Shown here: piece by piece, positions 22,597 through 31,318 of the stretch
Numbering within the stretch: position 1 is the first letter of the stretch
Layout: each line of letters opens with the position of its first letter
NCBI GenBank assembly: GCA_003988855.1
Contig: QYAI01000230.1
Location: 1 to 42,775 of the forward strand
Source: Arachnopeziza araneosa
Lineage: Eukaryota; Ascomycota; Leotiomycetes; Helotiales; Arachnopezizaceae
Reading direction: 5' to 3'
Length of the DNA stretch: 42,775 nt
Notes under the pieces: generated by a model
The model's database searches: none
What the model saw: the letters and a program-made list of their open reading frames with translations, nothing else
Told to the model about the DNA's origin: nothing
Translations under genes and position numbers: made by a program

Positions 22597-23322
22597 ATGG
22601 CCTGGGAAAAGTACAAAGGTTTCATCCGCTCTCTCTCTCCCGCTGCACGTGCCGTCCAAGATAGCAAATACGAAAAACTGTCTGAGGATGAGAATCTTGC
22701 CGAAAATCAAGTGCTTTCCTCAAATCACCTTCATCCTCTCAGAGAACCTGTTCGAGGCCGCAAAATCACCCTCACTTGGCTCGTCGCTGTCGGACTGAGC
22801 GTCGTTGTTTTGCTTGTCACGGTTATCCCCCTTCGAGCCCACGCTCGTCACTCAGGCATCAAACGAATTCCCTGGACCAACTGTGGTACCACTCCCGAGG
22901 AGGCGCGATCCCATGGGTGCGTCTACGAGCCCATGCAACGCGCCTGGATCCCACCCGAGTGTTATTTCCCGGATGCCGTCGCCGACTATGATCTCTTTCG
23001 CGACCGCGAGTGGTACCAAGATGAAGCTCTTACCATTCCATCGAACACTGAGCGCCTCGAGTCCGGTGATGAGCTCCTCGCTTACACGAGATATTGGCAT
23101 GATGAGCACTGCACCTATGTGTTTCGAAAGCTAGCCCTGGCAGTGGATCTCAGAAGGACTTTGGTCAATAGGCGACTTGCTAATATCCGCCATTCGACTC
23201 ATTGTGCTAAGACGATTGCTAAGAGAATCGTGAACTCTTATAATGAGTCTTTTCTCGAGACCGACAAGTCTTATACAGAAAGTATTTTGGCATTCGAGTC
23301 TTGCGTTCAGATCTATACATGA
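22597..23322 (+). CDS. Divergent UstYa-like membrane protein 3 (CG/HDEHC subtype)
   Basis: Intronless, 241 residues. A cytosolic tail precedes one membrane segment at about 58-79. The lumenal part opens with WTNCGTTPEEARSHGCVYEP (Cys 96 and 108), then WIPPECYFPD, and carries two HxxHC motifs: HDEHC (168-172) and HSTHC (199-203). The CG..EAR..GC block together with HDEHC defines a common fungal family related to UstYa/DUF3328, generally of unknown function. The paired HxxHC motifs, membrane topology and position make an oxidase role in the same pathway likely but unproven. It is clearly paralogous to gene 5, which shares motif order, the FRDR.W..DE..TIP block and lack of introns. Confidence 0.82.
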   Translation: MAWEKYKGFIRSLSPAARAVQDSKYEKLSEDENLAENQVLSSNHLHPLREPVRGRKITLTWLVAVGLSVVVLLVTVIPLRAHARHSGIKRIPWTNCGTTPEEARSHGCVYEPMQRAWIPPECYFPDAVADYDLFRDREWYQDEALTIPSNTERLESGDELLAYTRYWHDEHCTYVFRKLALAVDLRRTLVNRRLANIRHSTHCAKTIAKRIVNSYNESFLETDKSYTESILAFESCVQIYT

Positions 23323-23800
23323 GAAGGATGATAGGCTTGAGAAAATAGTAAAGTGTGGTCGCAAGGGCGGAGGAAAACGTAGAATGTGGCAGCGTTTGAT
23401 CTTCATCGAGGGTGGTCTTTTTTTGGAGGCGAGGTTTGGCTGGTCTTTGGATGTGGTGGTTTTTGTCTCAATTTTATCACAGTCACTCAAAATTAACTGT
23501 ATCTTGCCTAGCGAAAATGGTAATGGATGTGTGGAGTCTCTAAGAGCAACTTAGAATGGAGGCACTCGCATTATTTTAGCATCGCTAACAATGATCACAT
23601 TTGATTTTCGAGTCCTTACATCTGTCAAGTGGAGATACTTATTTTACATGAATCTGATCACTCAAATCTAGCCCCCTCACTATTATACCAGGTAAAGAAA
23701 AGATATTTTACCTTTTCTTCTTATAATTCAATCTGCACGCAACAAAATTAAGCAGCCTCTCATATCTATCTGAATTATTTTATTCGATGAAAAGTAGAAT
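23323..23800. other. Intergenic between convergent UstYa-like genes 3 and 4
   Basis: 478 bp holding the 3' ends of two convergent genes. No additional gene or repeat was recognised. Confidence 0.5.
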
Positions 23801-24599
23801 CTATTTGACACTAGCCGCAATCCCAGCAGGGGTTGGACTCCAGTCCATAAGCTTGGCTATCTCATCCCTATCCGCTTCTGTCCGTTGATATAATACAGAT
23901 GGGTCTCGACATTGATGTACAGACAGACCTTCAACCAGGTACCCTCCAAAATCAAGTCGAACCGGCGGCTCATCGTTATCATCAGCCATGCACAGTATTG
24001 CCTGTTAGATCAAATTAGCATCAACTAGATCTGCAGCGAAGCTATTCAAAACTCACATGTCTCATGTAGTCAAAGCAGTGTAGGACATGCCATGGGAGGC
24101 CGTCGGCATCTTTCTCTGATACGTGTTTCTTTCCTGCTTGTCGGTCCGGATTGACAGCATTCTGTAATGCCGTACGTATCTCTTGAAGGCAATGGAGCTG
24201 ATGAAACATTGCTATCCCGTGGGGAATCTTCTCACCAGTTTCATCCATCTTCATGACCAGACCCAGGTTAGGCGGCACCAGAGATTCCCAGAGCTTATCT
24301 GAATTTGGCGATATAGTCGCAAAGCTCATGTTGTCCGCAAATTCAACAGGAAACTTGGCTTCATGGCTGTTGGCAACCACGCGCTGATTTACTAAACGGA
24401 GATTCCAGGCGTGAGGATTCCAGACGAAAAGTGTCAATACTGTCGAGAGAATTGCTGTAGCGAGAAGGATTGTCGTGATGAAGAAGAAGAATAGTTTATT
24501 GGCACCGACTAACCTGGAGCTCGAAGGCGGCCAAGATTTCTCCAAGAGCATCATATTATCAATGTGACTGTTTTCGATTTCGCGGTAAAGCAAAATCAA
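23801..24599 (-). CDS. UstYa-family oxidase-like membrane protein 4 (DUF3328)
   Basis: About 247 residues from two exons (24599-24057, 24001-23801). The membrane segment is at about 35-60 after a short tail. The lumenal region includes LWESLVPPNLGLV, an equivalent of the W..L.P..G block of the family, then HQLHC (133-137) and HVLHC (171-175) with FDYMRH following. After the intron the C terminus contains HQCRDPSVL, the Cys-Arg-Asp element of classical members. An internal ATG at 24551 could be the true start without affecting the membrane segment. It is divergent from gene 5 across 539 bp and convergent with gene 3. Confidence 0.88.
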
Positions 24600-25138
24600 T
24601 GAAGCATGGTGTGAAAAAGAAAATTCTCTACTGATACACGTTTGCTAATGCAGAAGTCAACTGTGTTGGGAACTCTGATGAAACCGAATTTTTTCCAAGG
24701 AGCGGGAGATCCTCCTCGATGGCTTCTCAGGCTCAATGCCGCATCTGGCCTCGCGATCCCCAAAAAGTGGAGTCGCCGTAAGCAGTCCTGATCATACTCT
24801 TTGGCTTGATTAGTGGTCTCGTTTCGCGCAGCAGGCGAGGCGCCCGCTGAAAGCGAAGCAAGCAACATGCCTGCGATTGGTATTCTTAGGCGGTTGTGGC
24901 CATTTGATAAATTACAGGGCACAGGATGACCCTCTACAGCGTCGCGTCTCGACATGCCTGCGATAAACGAGTTGTGATCAAGGGCAGCACTGTCATCGCG
25001 GGTGGGGCCGCTGGAAAAGTGTAACCAGCTGCCTAACCCAACACTGGGAAGAGCAATAGAGCGCATCGATAGCACCCCAAACCTATTGTAACGAAAAATT
25101 TATCTTTTCTTCCTTCATCGGTCCAAACGACGAACAAT
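24600..25138. promoter_or_regulatory. Divergent promoter region, UstYa-like genes 4 and 5
   Basis: 539-bp spacer between divergent start codons. A minus-strand frame of 159 codons runs through it (24596-25075) and overlaps the start of gene 4 by four bases, but it has no recognisable features and is probably chance. CGG-N6-CCG occurs at 24999-25010. Confidence 0.4.
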
Positions 25139-25849
25139 ATGCCAGATCTTTCGAAAAACCACGATGACGAAGATGTTCGTTATGGAAAGCTCGACGACGA
25201 CGAGGATGGCAGCTATCAATTCCCTGGGAGCGAAGATTTCCATCACGTTATGAAAAGCAGGAGGAAGTGCAGTACTTGGATGTTCATTCTTGTCATACTA
25301 TGCATCATTTTGACATCATTTCTGGGGATTTCGGCCTGGGGAGGCAAGGAAAGTGAGGAAAGCGTCCCGAAAACCCAGAAATGGATGGACTGCGGGAAGA
25401 CAGCGGCGGAAGCACGAGCACGGAATTGTCACTACGAACAGATGCATCGATCATGGATTCCAGCCGCCTGCTACTTCCCCGAGCCCGGCCATGAATACCG
25501 ACCATTTCGCGACCGCCAGTGGTTCCAGGACGAGTATCTGACGATACCAGCAACTCCCGAAATACTCGACCGCCTCGAGTCTGGGGATGAGACGATGGCT
25601 TATGCAGAGTACTTTCATGATGAGCATTGCGTGTTTGCGTGGAGGAAACTCGACATGGCGGTCAGGATGCGGAAACCGTATATTGATAGCAAGACGTTTG
25701 ACGAGCATCATACGATGCATTGTGCGAAGCGTATTGCTGATGTGCTTCACCATTCCGAGAATTCGAGCATGGATCATTACATGGGAGGAGTTACAGTGAG
25801 CCCTTTGATGTTTCAGACATGTATTGAACTGCCGTGGAAAGAGCTCTGA
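25139..25849 (+). CDS. Divergent UstYa-like membrane protein 5 (CG/HDEHC subtype)
   Basis: Intronless, 236 residues. A strongly acidic N-terminal tail (DDEDVRYGKLDDDEDG) precedes a membrane segment at about 45-67. The lumenal part has MDCGKTAAEARARNCHYEQM (the second Cys is preceded by Asn rather than Gly), WIPAACYFPEP, then HDEHC (160-164) and HTMHC (191-195). Same motif order and gene structure as gene 3, so the two arose by duplication. Expected to be a membrane-anchored oxidase-like enzyme acting in the secretory pathway on the cluster peptide; this is inferred from the motifs and location, as biochemical data for this subtype are sparse to my knowledge. Confidence 0.82.
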   Translation: MPDLSKNHDDEDVRYGKLDDDEDGSYQFPGSEDFHHVMKSRRKCSTWMFILVILCIILTSFLGISAWGGKESEESVPKTQKWMDCGKTAAEARARNCHYEQMHRSWIPAACYFPEPGHEYRPFRDRQWFQDEYLTIPATPEILDRLESGDETMAYAEYFHDEHCVFAWRKLDMAVRMRKPYIDSKTFDEHHTMHCAKRIADVLHHSENSSMDHYMGGVTVSPLMFQTCIELPWKEL

Positions 25850-26279
25850 GAATAAAATACGGCGAGATTTTGTTGTTCTACTCTGATAAGGTGCGAGATC
25901 ATTAAGGTGCGATTTAAGGGATGTTTCAGGCCAATGGTCAAGTACAATAGCTATCAATATGAATTTTAAAAAACATTAGATCCACTTCGCAGGACTTTCT
26001 TTGAGAAAATTCATTCCTTCCCTATATTGTGAGACAAATTGGTTTGACCTTCACATTTTGTTAGTTCTTCACAGTTACATGATCGATTTAAAGGGCAAGG
26101 ATAACTTAGAACGCTGGTGGGAGAAAACAATCCAAATGCTTCAAAATTGCTAAGGCTGAGACTTATATCATTGCTCTCCAAAATAAACATCGAGAAGATC
26201 TTTGCTAAATAACAAGTAGATGTGGACACTATTTACGTCAAACACCAAGCCATCTTTCATCACAAAAATATCAATACCA
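25850..26279. other. Intergenic between convergent UstYa-like genes 5 and 6
   Basis: 430 bp, AT-rich, holding the 3' ends of two convergent genes. No further feature was recognised. Confidence 0.5.
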
Positions 26280-27376
26280 CTAATCTACGAGATGTAACTC
26301 GCCAGTTACTAATTCCTTCTTCTTTTCGTAATCAATCTGTTTTGGAGAAGCCCACCCCTGAATCTTGTCAAAATTCCTGCAAGTATGCTTTGCCCCGTTC
26401 TTGAGCAGCAACTTGTTTCCTCTCTTCTCCCACGTCATTGGTGTTAGATCTGAATGACACTGAAGCGCTTGTCGGAGATGATCGATACAGTGATCTGTAA
26501 ATGGTCAGATGAGGTCATTTTCTTGTAAGCATGTGAGGCAAACCAATGTGCATGTTATGAACGGGATCATCATGGTCATCGAAAACATAAGCGTAGTATT
26601 TGGGATGTAATGCTTGACGTAGCCTGTTCTATACGTGGATTCTATCAGGATTCTGGAGTTCTACTTCAGGGGCATTTTTACATACCAAGCAATGAAGTGA
26701 ATGGAAAACATCCATCCTAAAGAAGATGGCTCAGTATATATGTAAGTTTTCCACACGCTAGAAGTTGTACATACCCCGAGAAGAAATAATGATCATCTTC
26801 CCACTGATATGTTCGGTCTGTTGTATGCGGTATCTCGGTGATGCTCAAATCGATATTGAGCCCTTCAAGAAATCAGTCACATGCCTCAAAAACAGATCGT
26901 AAAGTTTGGCTGACCACTTAACAGATTTGTCCATGCTGTGTCTATCGCAGGACTCGGCTCTCCTACATATTGTGGTTGAGTCCTGTCTTCACTTCTGTAG
27001 TAGGTGCCGTTTCTATCAAGTTCAATGCCACCGGTAAATACTGTCTCTACCAATTCCACTTGTGAATTCACTGCTTCTAATATTTCTCTCAGTGAGGTAC
27101 TTCGATTACGTCGGACATGCGCTTACCTAGATCTGTCTTGAACCCACTCTCATATGCTCTGAGAAGAACTGGATCTCGATTTGAGAGCGATGTTGCAACC
27201 CATCCCAGGAAAATAAATACTATGAGAACTCCAACGAAAGTCCGCAAAGTCTTTTTCGTTGATGATGTGATTTGATATTTCCGTTCTCCTCCTAACAGGG
27301 TCTTCTCGTCTGCTTCGCTGCTCGTGTATTCTTCGTAGTCTGAAGCAAGGTCTTCCCGTGATGAAGATGGATCCAT
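26280..27376 (-). CDS. UstYa-family oxidase-like membrane protein 6 (DUF3328)
   Basis: About 275 residues from six exons (27376-27127, 27076-26918, 26862-26775, 26716-26686, 26628-26544, 26494-26280). The donor of intron 2 is uncertain: 26918 or 26915 as exon edge both keep the frame, and neither donor is canonical beyond GT. A membrane segment lies at about 44-64. Lumenal blocks include PSPAIDTAWTNLL and DVFHSLHCL. Motifs are HSLHC (about 171-175, on a 31-bp exon) and HIDHC (about 203-207, completed by splicing). The C terminus has HTCRNFDKIQGWA. It is a mirror-image paralog of gene 7: exons 1, 3, 4 and 5 are 250, 88, 31 and 85 bp in both. Confidence 0.88.
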
Positions 27377-27732
27377 TGTGACTTGAATCAGTTGGGCCTA
27401 GGAAATTTTGAAGAAAGAAGGGAGACTCAAAAGGAAGAGTACAGAAGATGATGTGAAGCGTTATTGCGGCAAAGTAGAAAACAAACGGATGACAAACATG
27501 CACCTCGAGGAATTTCATTTCTTGGAAATGACAAGGATAAAAAAGACCATCCGTAATGCGAAGCGATGAGCCGCCAATATTGTGAGCGCGCCTCGCCCTG
27601 GGAGGTTGCAGTGGGGCTTGATCATCCACGCGATGCAATCCTGGTTGCTGACTGTTTCGATTATTGATCACACCTTTTAGCATTCGAAGGTTTTGCAACA
27701 TTGGGAGAGAATTTTCATACAGAGAATTCAAA
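27377..27732. promoter_or_regulatory. Divergent promoter, UstYa-like genes 6 and 7
   Basis: 356-bp spacer between the starts of two paralogs, including a CCAAT-box-like GCCAAT near 27571. No gene present. The centre is the symmetry axis of the inverted gene duplication. Confidence 0.45.
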
Positions 27733-28917
27733 ATGCTGTCAAATTTTTCTTTTCGAGGATACAAATATTCCGATATCGCGTTGTCAGAAGATGCATCGGA
27801 AAGAGCCAGCTCCGAACTAGAGAAAGACTATATCGAAAGAGACTCGAGACCATTTTACACTAAACCTCTACCGTGGATCATCTCCACAGTGTGCCTTTTA
27901 ATTTTCAACCTGACTCTGGTTTTGAGACTTGCAGCTCTGCAGCGTTTTGGGACCTACAGCACTGGATTCGTGACCGAGTTCGGTAAGCACCACCCCAAGC
28001 TGAGAACGAATCCAGACTTTTTGCTAAGTTAGCAGCTCCTGCTACGTCTGAGATTGATGTTGTCGAAGTTCTTTTCCAAGGCACTTTGGCGTATACAGAT
28101 GCAGGTAGACTTTACGCCACTACGGGTCCTGATGGTGTGAGATATGTTGGAAAACCGACACCAGATATTGATCGAGCATGGGAAGAGCTAATCGGAGGTA
28201 CGATTCCCCAACGAGTCTCCGCAGAGCAATTTCTTGAAGGCTGACACGATTTTCGCAGTGGATGAAACAGTCCAGATTACTACAGCTGAGGCGAGCCAGC
28301 TATCTGGGAACTTGTATGACGATCCTAGAGATGGATTCGCTGCTGGGTAAGTGGAATTTCTTTATTATAAGTAGAGTGATATTATGGGTTAACTAAGTTT
28401 CAAGACCTGATGTTTTACATACATTGCATTGTGTAGTGAGTATTACCTAGCCATCGGTGAGAATTATCTGCAACTTTAGACTGAAATATGCCAGAATCAA
28501 ATACGCATGCTCTTCGATAGCGAACATTACTTCAACAGAAGCTTAAACGAGCTTAGCCGACTGGCCAGAATACATGCAGGTAAGAGCTTCATTAAGATAG
28601 AGTCTTGTAGCCGTATGGTAACATTTTATTGACTCTCTTCAGACCATTGCCTGAACCATATTAGGCAGAGCGTTCAATGTCATATGGACTTGACCCCGCA
28701 TCCTGCAATATACTTCCCCAGCGCAAACGTAGAAGTAATGGACTTTGACCGGGTTCACACTTGTCGAGACCTTGGGAAGCTACGGGACTGGGTCAAGCGA
28801 AGGAAAGAGACGCAGAAGGTCTCAGAGTCTAATCTGAACCAAGGTGGAGGAGCAATAAATGGCCCTTATAGAGGGTATATATCTGAAGAGGCAATGCGCC
28901 TGCCGTGGAGTTGGTAG
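27733..28917 (+). CDS. UstYa-family oxidase-like membrane protein 7 (DUF3328)
   Basis: About 297 residues from six exons (27733-27982, 28033-28197, 28259-28346, 28405-28435, 28495-28579, 28643-28917). A charged N-terminal tail precedes a membrane segment at about 47-68. The lumenal part has PTPDIDRAWEELI, then DVLHTLHCV with HTLHC at 173-177 on the 31-bp exon, and HADHC at 205-209 completed across the last intron. HTCRDLGKLRDWV matches the classical C-terminal CRD..L..W element. Intron phases and internal exon lengths match gene 6 exactly, while the C-terminal tail is longer. The two genes therefore derive from one ancestor by inverted duplication. Confidence 0.9.
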
Positions 28918-29483
28918 TTTGTAATAATTCGGTTTTGCAGTAACATTTCTCGAGACCATCAGATGTCTTGGCTTCCAGGCCAGCCACTCATTACCTCTTT
29001 TGTTTCACTGTGCCTGAGGACAAATACCTGAGCAGACTGTCAACGCCGCAGGGTGCCCTTGCTTTCTCCCCAAGCCCGTTCTACCGGGAAATGGCCCCCA
29101 CGCAGTAATGTGCCCTCGCCTCGCTACCACCCGCACTGCTTAATTCCCCGCGCGGTATGCCGCTCTTGCCTCACATTCGTCCACAGCGGTGTGGTAACGC
29201 TCTGGGAGTTACTAGACAATCAAATTGCTTGACAACTGGACGACTTACCAGATTCAAAGGGGAAAGATGGCGTCGAGTAGTAAAGATGAGATACCGTTCG
29301 ATGTAAAGTATATATCATATGACAATATCCACGTGATAATAAATATCTCTCGGCTCTATTCACATTCTAGTTTACAATGAGGAATAATAAGGTGGTTAGA
29401 GATATATCAATGATGGCAGAAATTCAAAGGCATCACAGGAAAGCTCTTTCAACATATTTACATCTGCTATCAAACTCATCCGC
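28918..29483. other. Intergenic between convergent UstYa-like genes 7 and 8
   Basis: 566 bp between the 3' ends of two convergent genes; one part (about 29040-29200) is notably GC-rich. No gene or repeated element recognised. Confidence 0.5.
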
Positions 29484-30236
29484 TCAACCCAACCCAAATC
29501 CATCGTGACTCGAGAGCTCCCATTTCACAGGATCCCAATTGCCCTTCCCGTTCATGTAGCAATCAGCATAATTTGCATACATCTCATCCATAATCTCGTC
29601 CCAAGGATGAGCATCTTTATTGAGCATTGAATCCAAACAATGATTCATGTGGGTGTTGTCCGGCCCAATATCTGCCTCCGTCAATCCCACGCCCGAGCCA
29701 TCGATGGCAACCGACCGGGTGAGTTTCTTAACGGTGAAGAAGCAATGCCAATAGTGCTGGCCCCAAGTGGTCCAGATGACATGATCACCAGACGCAGCGA
29801 CCGAAACATTGACCTCACGCTTGCCCGCTTGATCAAAGTAGTATCCCCAGTCAATGGTGGCGAGATATTCTTGCTCTATCTCATCGTCGGCGCATTGCTG
29901 CGGAACCCAAGCGAACATCCAAAGCTGGAATTTGCATCCTGCAGCTCTGGCAGCTTGGGGATTGGTGCCACAGCGTACCACATATGGATTTTGTGGGGTT
30001 TGAACGTGTACGGAACCCGTTTTAGTTGGAAGAATGTCGAGGTGCCGTGTTGTGAGAGCTACTAGACTCCAGAATATCGAGGCAATAACCAATCCAGCGA
30101 ACAAAGGGATAAGAAAGCCATATTTTCTCTTTTTGGAGATGTATCGAAACGTTTCGGGGTCATCTTTCTCTTCCGGAGGAAGCAATGTATCTTGCGACTC
30201 GCGATCGCTTTCCCAACGTGTACTCATGCTGCGCAT
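29484..30236 (-). CDS. Divergent UstYa-like membrane protein 8 (CG subtype)
   Basis: Intronless, 250 residues. A membrane segment at about 39-61 follows an acidic cytosolic tail. The lumenal part contains VVRCGTNPQAARAAGCKFQL (Cys 89 and 101), FAWVPQQC, then HYWHC (161-165) and HMNHC (196-200). It has the same block order as genes 3 and 5 (CG, GC, WVP..C, two HxxHC) but diverges strongly from both: HYWHC replaces HDEHC and the TIP..ERLESGDE region is not recognisable. It is the UstYa-like gene nearest to the precursor, separated from it by one dispersed repeat copy. Function is inferred from motifs and position. Confidence 0.8.
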   Translation of the reverse strand: MRSMSTRWESDRESQDTLLPPEEKDDPETFRYISKKRKYGFLIPLFAGLVIASIFWSLVALTTRHLDILPTKTGSVHVQTPQNPYVVRCGTNPQAARAAGCKFQLWMFAWVPQQCADDEIEQEYLATIDWGYYFDQAGKREVNVSVAASGDHVIWTTWGQHYWHCFFTVKKLTRSVAIDGSGVGLTEADIGPDNTHMNHCLDSMLNKDAHPWDEIMDEMYANYADCYMNGKGNWDPVKWELSSHDGFGLG

Positions 30237-31318
30237 TCATCAGTGAAGTTCAAGATGCTCATTATTCTTATTTACCTGCAAATCGAATCTTGGATAATTG
30301 TAAGCTCATTAAGTGAGATAAAAGAAAAATCAGAGTGATAGCGAGAGTTACTCTCGGCACATTTGGACCTGAATGTTGTGTATCAAGTCATAGCCCGAAC
30401 TTGAACGCCTGCTACTCCCTTCATCGAATTTATTTTTTGTGTCAGCTCCGTTTGTCAGCTTCCCGTTCGAGCGAAGATGGATGGCGGCTCGTGTCGCCTT
30501 TCCATCCCTCCTATATCAGTTGCTTATTTGCTCGCTTAAGCTGGCGGTTCAATGCCTCAAGTAAGCCTCAATCCCTGCGCACCCCACCACAGGTCCAAGA
30601 GGTGCATCCTCACGCGAGTTTGGGCCTGAAACAAGTACTATTCCACCGTGGCTTTGCCGCCCCCAAATGGATAATCCAGAATTTGACTGTCCAGATTCGG
30701 GCTGTCCATATTGGCTCTCCAGATGAAATTCGATCGTCAATTGTTTTTGTTGGTACAATAATCACGTGCCACGCATGAGAGCCTAGTTAGTCAGGCAGCC
30801 AGAACTCCATAAGAGTTCTCCAGCTGCCTCCATCCTTCTTCCTAATACAAGCCAACTTAACCCACCGATACAGACCCCTCCACAACGTGAGGAGTCCAGT
30901 ATCCAGGGTAAACTTTGAGACGCCCTTTTTGAGAGGCGTCAAAATGCCGCAATAGTTACTTTAAAACTGAGATATCAGGTCAGGGAGCTTTCCAAAATTC
31001 AGTAATTTCAAGGATGCTATGGTATACAGTTGAGCATTCATCATTCAGGTCGGAGCAGCTAGAGTAGATTTCGATGTTCAGAATTTCACTAAGCGTACAA
31101 CAAACAAGGTAGTGGAGAATGTGAGTCTATATTGGTGTTGAGGAAGAGATCAAAGTATCAAGTAGTAGTACCCATTCCTGGTAAATTGTCCTAAGAGAAT
31201 ACATATTTCAAAATAAAAAAATACCGTTGCTCAATCCCTCCTTCCCTTTTGCGAAAACCACATAACCATCCCACCACCCTCAACATGATCTGCCAAGGTC
31301 CCAACATCAATTCCAATC
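30237..31318. other. Intergenic with dispersed repeat copy B
   Basis: Holds the promoter side of UstYa-like gene 8, repeat copy B (30743-30913) and the 3' flank of the precursor gene. Short open frames around 30335-30778 are not supported by any motif. Confidence 0.55.
30743..30913 (+). repeat. Dispersed repeat copy B (possible solo LTR fragment)
   Basis: Same-orientation copy of 19993-20160. The hairpin is kept at 30794-30828, with inner stem AGAACTC/GAGTTCT: relative to copy A, one C-to-T change on the left arm is matched by a G-to-A change on the right arm, so pairing is preserved. Confidence 0.75.

Noticed and set aside
24596..25075. 159-codon minus-strand frame between UstYa-like genes 4 and 5
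   Set aside because: No domain, no membrane segment consistent with the neighbours, overlaps the start of gene 4, and occupies what must be the divergent promoter.
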